NCBI GenBank assembly: GCA_963830485.1
Contig: CAWHNE010000001.1
Coordinates: forward strand, 1 to 64,000
DNA from: CAIWHR01 sp963830485
GTDB taxonomy: Bacteria > Pseudomonadota > Gammaproteobacteria > Burkholderiales > Casimicrobiaceae
Length of the DNA: 64,000 nucleotides
Direction: 5' to 3'
The translations under genes were made by a program, and so were the position numbers. The number at the start of each line of letters is the position of its first letter. Position 1 is the stretch's first letter. Below are positions 33,197 through 42,896 of this stretch, piece by piece. The notes beneath the pieces are model-generated. The model was not told where the DNA came from, ran no database searches, and saw nothing but the letters and a program-made list of their open reading frames with translations.

Positions 33197-34607
33197 GTGC
33201 GCGACGCTGAACCGATAAGTGCCGCGACCCGCATCGATCTGTCGCGACTGCCCGCCTGCGTCGAGGACGCGCGGCGCGCGTGGCTCGACGACGATCCGGG
33301 CCCGCCGGAGCCCACCGATTACGCGCGATCTCCTCACGCGCCTCGCCGCCGCGCGCGACAAGCTGCCGCCGCTCTACCGGACCACGGCCGCCGATCCCTT
33401 CGTCGCGGCGCTCGAGGAGCCTCGGCGCCGGAGAAGTTCGCCGGAGCTCCTGGCGGCGGATCCGCAGCGCGAGCGCACCGCGGGCCTGATGCTCGACATC
33501 GCGCAGGCGATCCTGCAGAACGGCGAGGGCTACGAGGCCAAGGCGACCGACGCGTTCCAGGAAGTCATCAGCGATCTCTACGACGGCTTCCTGAGCGCCG
33601 CGGACCGGCAGGGCGTGAAGGAGCCCGACTACGAGAAGATCGCGCCGCTCGTCAAATGGGGCAACCCGGATTCCGGTCCGTACACGTGGCCGGCCGATGC
33701 GACGCGGAGCTTCGGTCTCGACGTCGCCATCGTCAACCTGCCGCCGGCGAACGCGCGGCGCGGGCTCTGCGCGTACGCGGCGCTGGGCCACGAGTCGGGC
33801 GGCCACGACATCCTGCACGCGGACGAGGGACTGCTGCGCGAGCTCGGGCAGCGCGTGCGCGCCGCGCTCGTCGCGGCGAAGCTTCCCGCGGACCTCGCCA
33901 CCTACTGGTCGTCGCGCATCGACGAGACGGCCTCCGACGTGCTCGGCGTGCTGAACCTCGGTCCGGCGGCCGCGGTCGGCCTCATCGCGTATTTCCGCGG
34001 CATCCGCGCGGCATTCGGCGGCGGGCCAGCGCTGTGCGAACGACGGCGCCGCGGACGACCCGCATCCGGCCGACATCGTGCGCGGCTGGCTCGCCGCCGA
34101 GGCGGTGCGCGCTGCTGGAATTCGCCGGTGCCGCGGCCTGGGCCGACGCGATCGCGCGCGAGACGGACAAGGACGCGACGACGATCCGCCTCGCCGGACG
34201 CCGGGTGACGAAGGCGCAGGCGAGGAAATCGGCGGCGATCGTCGCCCGCACGATTGCCACGGACCGGCTCACCGCGCTCGACGGACCATGCGCTCGCGGA
34301 GATCCAGAACTGGCGCGACGCCGACGAGGCGCTGGTCGCGAAGCTCGCCGTCGCTGGCGGCGCGCGACGCGCTGCCGTCCGGACTACGCCGGCGGGACGT
34401 ACGCGGCGCACGTCGTCGCGGCCGCGGTGACGGCGGCGCTGGACAAGGAGCGCTGTCGATTCCAGCGGATCTTCGACCGCATGCACGACGCGCTGAAGGT
34501 CGATGCACGACGCGAACCCGTCGTGGGGGCCGCTCTTCGTCGCGCATCCGGGCGACCTCGCGCGCGAGTTCGCGTTCGCGCGGCACGGGGCGACGGGCGA
34601 CGCGTGA
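33197..34607 (+). CDS. Putative zinc metalloprotease with HEXXGH motif (M49-like)
   Basis: About 467 residues once frameshifts are closed, starting at GTG 33197 (RDAEPISAATRIDLSRLPAC). No signal peptide. The central part reads YAALGHESGGHDILHADEGL, with H-E-S-G-G-H (33789-33806), the HEXXGH zinc motif known from dipeptidyl peptidase III. About 40 residues later comes SSRIDETASDVLGVLNLGPA, whose E-x-x-x-D (33924-33938) resembles the third-ligand helix of gluzincin peptidases. The rest is mostly helical and matches nothing I recognise. It lies 11 bases after the exporter permease and probably belongs to that operon. The protease assignment rests on these two motifs only. Confidence 0.55.
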
Positions 34608-34681
34608 TGGCCGACGTCTCGGACGCGGTGGGCACGGGCGTCGCGTCGGACGAAGCGGCCGTCGAACGATTCGCAGGATGA
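34607..34681 (+). CDS. Possible 24-codon coupling ORF
   Basis: A 24-residue frame (MADVSDAVGTGVASDEAAVE and four more) whose ATG overlaps the preceding stop (TGATG) and whose stop overlaps the next ATG. The arrangement looks like translational coupling, but the frame could also be the displaced tail of the upstream gene after an indel. No homology is recognised. Confidence 0.2.
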   Translation: MADVSDAVGTGVASDEAAVERFAG

Positions 34682-35331
34682 CGATGGCGACGGAAGAATC
34701 GACCCCTCCGGATGAGCTCGCGCGGATCGTCGCCGTCACGCTCGAGCACTACGACCGGCGCGCCGAGGATTTCTGGACGGGCACGCGCGACCACGACGTC
34801 AGCCAGAACATCGAGGCGCTGCTTGCGGCACATCGAGGGCGAGCCGCCGTTCACGATCCTCGATTTCGGCTGCGGTCCGGGACGCGACCTCGCGACGTTC
34901 GCGCGCGCTCGGGCACGTCGCGGTCGGGCTCGAGGGCGCAGCGCGCTTCGCGGCGATGGCGCGCGCGCACAGCGGCTGCGAGGTGTGGCAGCAGGATTTC
35001 CTCGCGCTCGATCTGCCGGACGGCCGCTTCGACGGCGTGTTCGCCAACGCCGCGCTGTTTCACGTCCCGCGGCAGGAGCTGCCGCGCGTGCTGCGCGAGC
35101 TGCATGCGACGCTGAAGCCGGGCGGCGTGCTGTTCAGCTCGAACCCGCGCGGCGCGAACGAGGAAGGCTGGAACCGCGGCCGCTACGGCGCCTACCACGA
35201 CCTCGAGACCTGGCGCGGCGTACCTGACCGCCGCGGGCTTCGTCGAGCTTGCCCACTACTACCGGCCGCCGGGCCTGCCGCGCGAGCAGCAGCCGTGGCT
35301 CGCGACGGTCTGGCGCAAGCCGCGCGCCTGA
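34679..35331 (+). CDS. Class I SAM-dependent methyltransferase
   Basis: About 216 residues. The N-terminus VTLEHYDRRAEDFWTGTRDH is a common lead-in to a Methyltransf_11/25 domain. SAM motif I reads FTILDFGCGPGRDLATFARL, and motif II/III follows with FLALDLPDGRFDGVFANAAL. Then FHVPRQELPRVLRELHATLK and GGVLFSSNPRGANEEGWNRG complete the fold. Two or three single-base insertions (about 34824, 34911, 35219) break the frame. ATG 34679 follows the short coupled frame. The substrate is unknown; position suggests the same operon as the HEXXGH protein. Confidence 0.85.
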
Positions 35332-35347
35332 CGGGCGCGATCCGCCG

Positions 35348-35719
35348 TTACGTTTCCAGCAGCAGTGCGGCCACCACGCTGCGCCCCTCGGCGGCGAGGA
35401 TGTTGAAGGTCCGGCACGCGGCCGCCGTGTCCATCACCTCGAGCCCGACGCGCGCCTCGGCGAGCGCGCGCGTGAGCCGCGGCTCCGGAAAGCGGATCGC
35501 CGACCCCGCACCGAACAGCACGACGTCCGGCGCGTAGGACAGCAGACCGGCGAAGTCCTCTTCGGCAAGTCCCTCGAACCCGGATGCCGCCCACCCGACG
35601 GCGATCGCCGCCGGGGTCAGCACGAGATTCTCGCGATACTCGATCGCGCCGATGCGCACCCAACCCGGGCCCAGGCCGGTGACGATATTTCCGGTGGACG
35701 TCGACAGGTGGAACTTCAC
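35348..35719 (-). CDS. Mth938-like domain protein
   Basis: A 123-residue intact protein: KFHLSTSTGNIVTGLGPGWV, ENLVLTPAAIAVGWAASGFE, then LLSYAPDVVLFGAGSAIRFP and GLEVMDTAAACRTFNILAAE, and the C-terminus GRSVVAALLLET. This pattern (a buried FG-x-G loop and a conserved AxRTYNxL) is that of Mth938/NDUFAF3-type proteins; the mitochondrial relative helps complex I assembly, but the bacterial role is not settled. GTG 35719 matches the family N-terminus. In betaproteobacteria it is commonly divergent from the aminotransferase gene, as here. Confidence 0.85.
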   Translation of the reverse strand: MKFHLSTSTGNIVTGLGPGWVRIGAIEYRENLVLTPAAIAVGWAASGFEGLAEEDFAGLLSYAPDVVLFGAGSAIRFPEPRLTRALAEARVGLEVMDTAAACRTFNILAAEGRSVVAALLLET

Positions 35720-35744
35720 GACGCGTTCGACAGGGGCTTGTGCA

Positions 35745-35773
35745 TTGCGGTAACTCCAGGAATTCGTTAGGAT
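35745..35773 (+). promoter_or_regulatory. Candidate sigma-70 promoter for alaC
   Basis: TTGCGG at 35745-35750 and TAGGAT at 35768-35773 are separated by 17 bases, lying 65 bases before the alaC start in the divergent gap. Each hexamer matches consensus at four of six positions. Confidence 0.5.
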
Positions 35774-35837
35774 TGTATCTCTTCCCACGCTTTCACGTCG
35801 CTCGGACGGTTCCGGGCGCTTACGCAGAAAGATCCGC

Positions 35838-37038
35838 ATGCCTCCGTCCCCCGGTACCGAGTTCGCGCGCCTCACGCGCCTCCCGCCGTACGTCTTCAAC
35901 ATCACGACCGAGCTCAAGATGGCCGCGCGCCGCCGGGGCGAGGACATCATCGACTTCGGGATGGGCAATCCGGACGGCCCGACGCCGAAGCACATCGTCG
36001 ACAAGCTGATCGAGACGGTGAGCCGGCCCGACACGCACGGCTACTCGGTGTCGAAGGGCATCCCGCGGCTGCGCCGCGCGATCTGCCACTGGTACGAGCG
36101 CCGCTACGGCGTCGGCTTCGACCCGGAGACCGAGGCGATCGTCACCATCGGCTCGAAGGAGGGGATCGCGCACCTGGCGCTCGCCACGCTCGGCCGCGGC
36201 GACACCGTGCTCGTGCCCAACCCCAGCTACCCGATCCACATCTACGGCCCCGTGATCGCCGGCGGCGACATCCGGCACGTGCCGATGGCGCCCGGCATCG
36301 ACTTCTTCGCCGAGCTCGAGAGCGCGATCCACACGCTCTTCCCGAAGCCGAAGATGCTGATCATCAACTTTCCGTCGAACCCGACCGCGCAGTGCGTCGA
36401 GCTGCCGTTCTTCGAGAAGATCGTCGCGCTGGCGAAGGAGCACGGCATCTGGGTCGTCCACGATCTCGCCTACGCCGACATCACGTTCGACGGCTGGAAG
36501 GCGCCGTCGATCATGCAGGTCGAAGGCGCGCGCGACGTCGCCGTCGAGTTCTTCACGATGTCGAAGAGCTACAACATGGCCGGCTGGCGCATCGGGTTCA
36601 TGGTCGGCAACCGGGATCTCGTCGCCGCGCTGGCGCGGATCAAGGGCTATCACGACTACGGGACGTTCACGCCGATCCAGGTGGCGGCGATCGCCGCGCT
36701 CGAGGGGCCGCAGGACTGCGTGGTCGAGATCGCGCTGAAGTACCAGAAGCGCCGCGACGTGCTGGTCAAGGGCCTGCACGAGGCCGGCTGGATGGTCGAC
36801 AATCCGAAGGCCTCGATGTACGTGTGGGCGAGGATCCCCGAGCCCTATCGCGCCGCGGGCTCGCTCGAGTTCACGAAGAAGCTGCTGGCGCAGGCCAAGG
36901 TCTCCGTGTCGCCGGGGATCGGCTTCGGCGAGTACGGCGACGACTACGTGCGGTTCGCGATGATCGAGAACGAGAACGCGCACGCGCCAGGCGGTCCGGG
37001 GGATCAAGCAGATGTTTCGCGAAGACGGCCTGCTGTGA
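35838..37038 (+). CDS. alaC: Alanine-type aminotransferase (AlaC family)
   Basis: A PLP enzyme of about 400 residues that interconverts pyruvate plus glutamate with alanine plus 2-oxoglutarate. Conserved blocks are FARLTRLPPYVFNITTELKM, DFGMGNPDGPTPKHIVDKLI, VPNPSYPIHIYGPVIAGGD, INFPSNPTAQCVELPFFEKI, DLAYADITFDGW, and the PLP-lysine segment FFTMSKSYNMAGWRIGFMVG (about 36550-36605). The C-terminus reads VSPGIGFGEYGDDYVRFAMI. One insertion near 36991 shifts the end to a GIKQMFREDGLL-type tail stopping at TGA 37038. It precedes hom and thrC, the usual betaproteobacterial order. Confidence 0.93.
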
Positions 37039-37060
37039 ATGAGCCGCGCCTCGTGAAGGG

Positions 37061-38400
37061 ATGACGATGGCGGGAACGCAGATGAAGCCGCTGCAGGTCG
37101 GCCTGCTCGGACTGGGCACGGTCGGGCTGGGCACGTGGACGGTGTTGCGGCGGAACGAGGAGGAGATCACGCGCCGCGCCGGACGGCCGATCCGGATCAC
37201 CTGGATCGCCGAGCGCGCGCTCGACCGCGCGCGCGAGGCGACGCGCGGCGTCGCCGACGTCAACCTGACCGACGACGCCGCCGTCGTGCTCGCCCACCCG
37301 GACGTCGACATCGTCGTCGAGCTGATCGGCGGCATCGAGCCCGCGCGCACGTTCATCCTGCAGGCGATCGCCAACGGCAAGCACGTCGTCACCGCGAACA
37401 AGGCGCTGCTCGCGCGGCACGGCAACGAGATCTTCGCCGCCGCGCACGCGAAGGGCGTGATGGTCGCGTTCGAGGGTGCGGTCGCCGGCGGCATTCCCGA
37501 TCATCAAGGCGCTGCGCGAGGGACTCACCGCCAACCGGATCGAATGGATCGCCGGCATCATCAACGGCACGTCGAACTTCATCCTGTCGGAGATGCGCGC
37601 GACGCGGCGCGTCGTTCGACGCGGTGCTGGCCGAGGCGCAGGCGCGCGGCTACGCGGAGGCCGATCCCACGTTCGACATCGAGGGCATCGACGCCGCGCA
37701 CAAGCTCACGATCATGTCGGCGATCGCCTTCGGCGTGCCGATGCAGTTCGACAAGGTCTACACCGAGGGCATCTCGAAGCTCACGCGCGAGGACATCCGC
37801 TACGCCGAGGAGCTGGGCTACCGGATCAAGCTGCTCGGGATCACGCGGCGCACCGCCGCCGGCATCGAGCTGCGCGTGCATCCGACGCTGATTCCGGCCC
37901 GGCGGCTGATCGCGAACGTCGAGGGCGTGATGAACGCGGTGCTGGTCAAGGGCGACGCGGTCGGCGCGACGCTCTATTACGGCGCCGGCGCCGGCGCCGA
38001 GCCCACTGCGAGCGCGGTGATCGCGGATCTCGTCGACGTCACGCGGATGCACACCGCGGACCCCGAGCACCGCGTGCCGCACCTCGCGTTCCAGCCCGAC
38101 CAGCTCTCGGACCTGCCGTTCCTGCCGATGGGCGAGGTGCAGACGAGCTACTACCTGCGGATGCGGGTGCAGGACAAGCCGGGCGTGCTCGCCGACATCA
38201 CGCGCATCCTCGCCGACCGCGAGATCTCGATCGACGCGATGATCCAGAAGGAGCCCCCCGAAGGCGAGGAGCAGACCGACATCATCCTGCTCACGCACGT
38301 CTGCGTCGAGAAGCAGGTGGTCGCGGCGATCGCGACGATCGAGGCGCTGGCGACGGTCGTCGGCAAGGTCGTGCGCATCCGTCTCGAAGCGCTGAACTGA
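37061..38400 (+). CDS. hom: Homoserine dehydrogenase
   Basis: Reduces aspartate semialdehyde to homoserine. About 445 residues: NAD(P)-binding VGLLGLGTVGLGTWTVL, VELIGGIEPARTFILQAIAN, GKHVVTANKALLARHGNEIF, AFEGAVAGGIPIIKALREGL, GIINGTSNFILSEM, and KLTIMSAIAFGVPMQFDKVY. A C-terminal ACT domain begins near YLRMRVQDKPGVLADITRIL and gives scope for threonine feedback. Two insertions (near 37498 and 37613) interrupt it. ATG 37061 has a GAAGGG in front; ATG 37082 (MKPLQVGLLG) matches the usual family start. The stop overlaps the thrC start as TGATG. Confidence 0.94.
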
Positions 38401-39831
38401 TGCGTTACGTCTCGACCCGCGGCGCGTGGGCGCGACGATCCGCAGCCGTTCTCGGCGATCCTGCTCGAGGGACTCGCGCCCGACGGCGGGCTCGCGGTGC
38501 CGGAAGCGTATCCGCGCCTCGACGACGCCGAGCTCGACGCGCTGCGCTCCGCGATCCGTACCGCGAGCTCGCGTACGCGGTGCTGTCGCGCTTCATCACC
38601 GACATCCCGGCCGCCGACCTCCGGGCGCTGATCGATCGCACGTACACGACGGCGACATTCGGCAGCGACGCCATCACGCCGGTGACGCCGCTCGAGCCCG
38701 GCGTCCACCTGCTGCACGCGTCGAACGGGCCCGACGCTGGCGTTCAAGGACATCGCGCTGCAGCTTCTCGGCAATCTGTTCGAATACACGCTCGCGAAGA
38801 CGGGCAGCACGCTCAACATCCTCGGCGCGACCTCCGGCGACACCGGCAGCTCCGCCGAGTACGCGATGCGCGGCAAGCGCGGCGTGCGCGTGTTCATGCT
38901 CTCGCCCAAGGGACGGATGAGCCCGTTCCAGCAGGCGCAGATGTTCTCGCTCGCCGAGCCGAACATCCACAACATCGCGATCGAGGGCGTGTTCGACGAC
39001 TGCCAGGACATCGTGAAGGCGGTCTCCGCGGACGCCGCGTTCAAGGCGCGGCTGCAGGATCGGCACGGTCAACTCGATCAACTGGGCGCGCGTCGCCGCG
39101 CAGGTCGTCTACTATTTCGCCGGGTATTTCGCGGTCACGCAGGCGCCGGCGATCCGCGTCGATTTCGCGGTTCCGTCCGGCAATTTCGGCAACATCCTCG
39201 CCGGGCACGTCGCGCGCGCGATGGGCCTGCCGATCCGCCGGCTGATCCTCGCGACCAACGAGAACGACGTGCTCGACGAGTTCTTCCGCACCGGCCGCTA
39301 CCGGCCGCGCGGCACCGCGGAGACGCACGCGACGTCGAGCCCGTCGATGGACATCTCGAAGGCGTCGAACTTCGAGCGCTACGTGTTCGACATCGTCGGG
39401 CGCGATCCGCGCAGTCGTGCGCGATCTCTGGGCGCGGATCGAGCGCGAAGGCGGATTCGACCTCGCGGGAACGCCGTACTGGCCGCGCGTCGCCGCGTCG
39501 GGCTTCGTCTCCGGCGTCAGCACGCATGCCGACCGCATCGCGACGATCCGCGACACGCACGCGCGCTGCGGCGTCGTCGTCGACCCGCACACGGCCGACG
39601 GCCTCAAGGTGGGGCGCGAGCACCGCGATCCGGCGGTGCCGCTCGTCTGCATCGAGACCGCGCTGCCGGCGAAGTTCGCCGCGACGATCCGCGAGGCGCT
39701 CGGGCGCGACCCGGATCGGCCCGCCGACTACGCCGACCTCGAGCAGCGGCCGCAGCGCTGCGACGTGCTGCCCGCCGACGTCGAGCGCGTCAAGGCGTAT
39801 ATCGCCGCCCACGCCGGACACGGCGGCCTGA
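38400..39831 (+). CDS. thrC: Threonine synthase
   Basis: Makes threonine from O-phosphohomoserine with PLP. The protein opens MRYVSTRG and continues FSAILLEGLAPDGGLAVPEA, LLHASNGPTLAFKDIALQLL with the PLP lysine, NILGATSGDTGSSAEYAMRG, RVFMLSPKGRMSPFQQAQMF, VPSGNFGNILAGHVARAMGL, and DVLDEFFRTGRYRPRGTAET. About 470 residues. Insertions occur near 38430, 38560, 38740, 39060 and 39413. The stop is placed at TGA 39829-39831, reached after one more indel; otherwise the frame runs on with no conserved sequence. Coupled to hom. Confidence 0.93.
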
Positions 39832-39881
39832 CGCCGGATCTCGGCCCGCGCGCGAGCGCGCGCGGCGTCGCCATTCCTCCG

Positions 39882-41294
39882 ATGCGCCACGAACTCGCCA
39901 ATCTGGCTGCGCAATCTCGCCGCCGGCCTGCGTCTCGCGCTGTTCCTGCCCGTGTCGCGACTCGCGTTCCGCATCGACCTCGTCGCAGCTGCTGCTGCTG
40001 CTCGTCGTGTCGGCGGTGCTCGACTTCGGTGTCGACTGGGTCCGCTATGGTGCCGAGGCGGATAGTTCTCGTGGTACGGCCTCGGCAACGAGTTCTTCGG
40101 CGCGGGCATGCTGCTGCTGACCTCCGCGCTGCTCTCGCTCGCGTTCGGCCAGCCGCCAGTTCGCGCTGGCGTTGCCGCGTGCTGGTGCTCGCCTGGTTCC
40201 CGCTGCTCCAGTTGTTGCACGCGTCGTGCCGAACTGCTGTCGGACATGCTGCCGACGTGGGATACGTCTGCAGCGGTCTTCGACATGCTGACCATCGCCT
40301 GGGTCATCGTGCTCTGCTGTCCGGTCGGTGGCCGTCGCGCTCGTCGCCGGCCGCCCAGGGCCGCTGGTGGCGCGCGCGTCGCCGGCGGCCTCGTGCTGAT
40401 CGCTCCGCTGTGGATCGCACCTTCGATCGCACCGAACGAGCCGTGGTGGAAGGAGCCCTCGGCGCAAGGCGGAGCCGACCCGCGCTTTCCGAATCCGGCG
40501 TCCGAGCCGGTGCTGGCGACGCAGCGCCACCTGCTCGACGACGCGCTCGCGGACCTGGACGACGAGCGGCCCGACGTGACGGATCTCTACTTCGTCGGCT
40601 TCGCCGGCGACGCGCGCGAGGATGTCTTCCGCAAGGACGTGCTCGCCGCGCAGAAGGTGATGGACGAGCGCTGGGGCACCGAGGGCCGGTCGATCGCGCT
40701 GATCAACAACCCGCGCACGCTGCTCGAGGCACCGGTGGCATCCGTGACGAACCTGCGCGAGACGCTGAACGAGATCGGCGCGGCGATCGACACCGAACAG
40801 GACGTCGTGATGGTCTATCTCGCGAGCCACGGCGGGCCCGGACCACGTGCTCGACGTCTCGCTGCCGCCGCTCGAACTCGCGCCGCTCACGGCGCCGCGC
40901 GCTGCGGAGCCTGCTCGACGCGGCGGGCATCAAGTGGCGGATCGTCGTCGTGTCGGCCTGCTATTCCGGCGGCTTCATCGACGCGCTGCAGGACGACTAC
41001 ACGCTGATCCTCACCGCGACCGACGCGGACAGCGCGTCGCTCGGCTGCGGGCATCGGCGGCGAGGCCACGGTGTTCGGCGAGGCGCTGTTTCAGCACGGG
41101 CTGGCGCACAGTCCGGAGTCCGCTGCAGGCGGCGTTCGAGGCTCGCACGAGCCCGCATCGCCGGCGGGCGCAAGCGGACGGGCGCGCGTGCCGAACGCGA
41201 ACCCGCAGACCTTCGTCGGCCCCGCGATGGCGGAGAAACTGAAGGAGCTCGACCGCGGCAACGCGCGGCGCGCCGCGCGGGCCGCAGCGTTTGA
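39882..41294 (+). CDS. Membrane-anchored C13 (legumain-family) peptidase
   Basis: About 465 residues. The N-terminal third has four to five hydrophobic segments (for example VQLLLLLVVSAVLDFGVDWV and GAGMLLLTSALLSLAFGQ). The soluble part reads RHLLDDALADLDDERPDVTD, LYFVGFAGDAREDVFRKDVL, ALINNPRTLLEAPVASVTN, then the catalytic pair: His in VMVYLASHGGPDHVLDVSLP (about 40816) and Cys in WRIVVVSACYSGGFIDALQD (about 40957). This is the caspase/legumain clan fold of family C13. About seven insertions are present; the stop is taken at TGA 41292-41294. It lies between thrC and an ABC ATPase, so function cannot be inferred from context. Confidence 0.82.
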   Translation: MRHELANLAAQSRRRPASRAVPARVATRVPHRPRRSCCCCSSCRRCSTSVSTGSAMVPRRIVLVVRPRQRVLRRGHAAADLRAALARVRPAASSRWRCRVLVLAWFPLLQLLHASCRTAVGHAADVGYVCSGLRHADHRLGHRALLSGRWPSRSSPAAQGRWWRARRRRPRADRSAVDRTFDRTERAVVEGALGARRSRPALSESGVRAGAGDAAPPARRRARGPGRRAARRDGSLLRRLRRRRARGCLPQGRARRAEGDGRALGHRGPVDRADQQPAHAARGTGGIRDEPARDAERDRRGDRHRTGRRDGLSREPRRARTTCSTSRCRRSNSRRSRRRALRSLLDAAGIKWRIVVVSACYSGGFIDALQDDYTLILTATDADSASLGCGHRRRGHGVRRGAVSARAGAQSGVRCRRRSRLARARIAGGRKRTGARAEREPADLRRPRDGGETEGARPRQRAARRAGRSV

Positions 41295-41334
41295 CGCGTC
41301 GAACTTGCCCCGACGCAAGGTAAACTCGCGGCCC

Positions 41335-42421
41335 GTGGCAGCCTCGGTCGACGTCCGCAAGCTCGAGCACGCGTACGGCGCGCAATCGCGTCGTCCGCGG
41401 CCTCGACTTCACGCTGGCCGAGGGGCAGATCGGCTGCCTGCTCGGCCCGTCGGGGTGCGGCAAGACGACGGTGCTGCGCTGCCTCGCGGGCTTCGAGCCG
41501 GTCACCGCCGGCAGCGATCGCGTTCTCGGGTCGCGTCGTCTCGGAACCAGGGCGGCTGACGCCGCCCGAGGCGCGGCAGATCGGGATGGTGTTCCAGGAC
41601 TACGCGCTGTTTCCGCACCTCACGCGTTGCGGGCAACGTCGGCTTCGGCTTCGGGCGGCGGCCTTCGCCGGCGGCGCAGACGAGCGCGTCGGCGAGATGC
41701 TCACGCTGGTCGGCCTGTCGGGCGCGCACGGAGCCGTATCCGCACGAGCTCTCCGGCGGCCAGCAGCAGCGCGTCGCGCTGGCGCGCGCGCTCGCGCCCG
41801 AGCCCGATCTGCTGCTGCTCGACGAGCCGTTCTCCAACCTCGACATCGACCTGCGCGAGCGCCTGTCGCTCGAGGTGCGCGACATCATCAAGGCGAGCGG
41901 CACGACGGCGATCCTGGTGACGCACGACCAGCACGAGGCGTTCGCGCTCGCCGACGAGATCGGCATCATGCACGACGGCCGGATCGAGCAGTGGGACACG
42001 CGCCTACAAGCTCTACCACCAGCCGGCGACGCGCTTCGTCGCGGATTTCGTCGGGCAGGGCGTCTTCCTGCGCGGCGTCGTCGCCGGGCCGCGCAGCGCT
42101 CGTCACCGAGCTGGGCGAGCTCGACAGGCGTGCTGCCGGTGCCCGTCGTCGACGGCGGCGCGGTGGACGTGCTGCTGCGCCCGGACGACATCGTGCACGA
42201 CGACGCGAGCCCGTGGCAGCGCCGAGGTCGCGAAGAAGGCGTTCCGTGGCGCCGATTTCCTGTACACGCTGCGGCTCGCTTCGGGGACGCACGTGCTGTC
42301 GCTCGTGCCGTCGCACCACGACCACGCGCTCGGCGAGAAGATCGGCATTCGCCTCGCGATCGATCACGTCGTCGCGTTCCCCGCCGCGGTTGACGGGAGT
42401 GCGAGCTCTGCTATAATGTAA
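41335..42421 (+). CDS. fbpC: ABC transporter ATP-binding protein, FbpC/PotA-type
   Basis: About 355 residues starting at GTG 41335 (VAASVDVRKLEHAYGA). Walker A is CLLGPSGCGKTTVLRCLAGF, then IGMVFQDYALFPHLT, the signature PHELSGGQQQRVALARALAP, Walker B DLLLLDEPFSNLDIDLRERL, and ILVTHDQHEAFALADEIGIM. The C-terminal TOBE-like region reads VDVLLRPDDIVHDDASPW and SLVPSHHDHALGEKIGIRLA. This is the usual ATPase of iron(III) importers, so it may serve the fbpA/fbpB pair at 18.7-21.6 kb. About six insertions. The stop at 42419-42421 is provisional, because it would place the tRNA promoter inside the gene; an earlier stop near 42390 after one indel is as likely. Confidence 0.85.
42390..42417 (+). promoter_or_regulatory. 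Strong sigma-70 promoter for the initiator tRNA
   Basis: TTGACG at 42390-42395 and a perfect TATAAT at 42412-42417 with a 16-base spacer. Transcription would begin about 5-8 bases before the tRNA gene. This is the best promoter in the window. Confidence 0.85.
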
Positions 42422-42428
42422 GACCTAT

Positions 42429-42505
42429 CGCGGGGTGGAGCAGTCTGGCAGCTCGTCGGGCTCATAACCCGAAGGTCGAAGGTTCAAATCCTTCCCCCGC
42501 AACCA
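42429..42505 (+). tRNA. tRNA-fMet (initiator, anticodon CAT)
   Basis: A 77-base cloverleaf including encoded CCA at 42503-42505. The anticodon CAT is at 42463-42465. Two initiator hallmarks are present: a C1:A72 mismatch at the top of the acceptor stem, and three consecutive G:C pairs (GGG/CCC) in the anticodon stem. The T arm reads GGTTCAAATCC. It is flanked by a strong promoter and a hairpin terminator, so it is an independent unit. It marks the border between the conserved chromosome and the accessory stretch to the right. Confidence 0.97.
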
Positions 42506-42512
42506 ATGGAAC

Positions 42513-42550
42513 AAGCACTTAGCCCGGCCTCAGCGCCGGGCTTCGTGCTT
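42513..42550 (+). terminator. Rho-independent terminator after tRNA-fMet
   Basis: A long hairpin: AAGCAC pairs with GTGCTT and AGCCCGG with CCGGGCT around a CCTCAGCG loop. It is followed by a T-containing stretch and lies eight bases after the tRNA. Confidence 0.75.
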
Positions 42551-42683
42551 TCTGGCCCACGTGTAGACGTGGTAAAGGGTTTTCTTGGAGATCCGCGCCT
42601 TCGAATGGCTTGCCCGGGCCCGGAATGCGTGCTGCACAGGCCGACCGTCGCACTGTCCGCGGTCGGGAAGGGGCCACTACGAT

Positions 42684-42896
42684 ATGAACGCCGTCGTGCT
42701 CGAATCCGTGCTGACCTGCCCGCATTGCGGCTTCGCCGCGCAGGAGACGATGCCCACGGATGCCTGCCAGTACTTCTACGAGTGCCGCAACTGCAAGACG
42801 CTGCTGCGTCCGAAGCCGGGCGACTGCTGTGTGTTCTGCTCCTTCGGCTCGGTGAAGTGTCCGCCGATTCAGGAACAGCGCGGATGCTGCGGTTGA
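42684..42896 (+). CDS. GDCCVxC-domain small cysteine-rich protein
   Basis: A 70-residue protein: MNAVVLESVLTCPHCGFAAQ, ETMPTDACQYFYECRNCKTL, then LLRPKPGDCCVFCSFGSVKC. It has C-x-x-C (CPHC), C-x-x-C (CRNC) and the diagnostic GDCCVFC block. These define a small family that often occurs near metal-resistance or mobile loci and includes selenoprotein members; here the motif uses only Cys codons, with no in-frame TGA. Metal binding is likely but not shown. The end overlaps the next gene by 13 bases. Confidence 0.8.
   Translation: MNAVVLESVLTCPHCGFAAQETMPTDACQYFYECRNCKTLLRPKPGDCCVFCSFGSVKCPPIQEQRGCCG

Noticed and set aside
42684..42896. A selenocysteine codon in the GDCCVxC gene
   Set aside because: The motif codons are all TGC or TGT, and no in-frame TGA or SECIS-like stem is seen.
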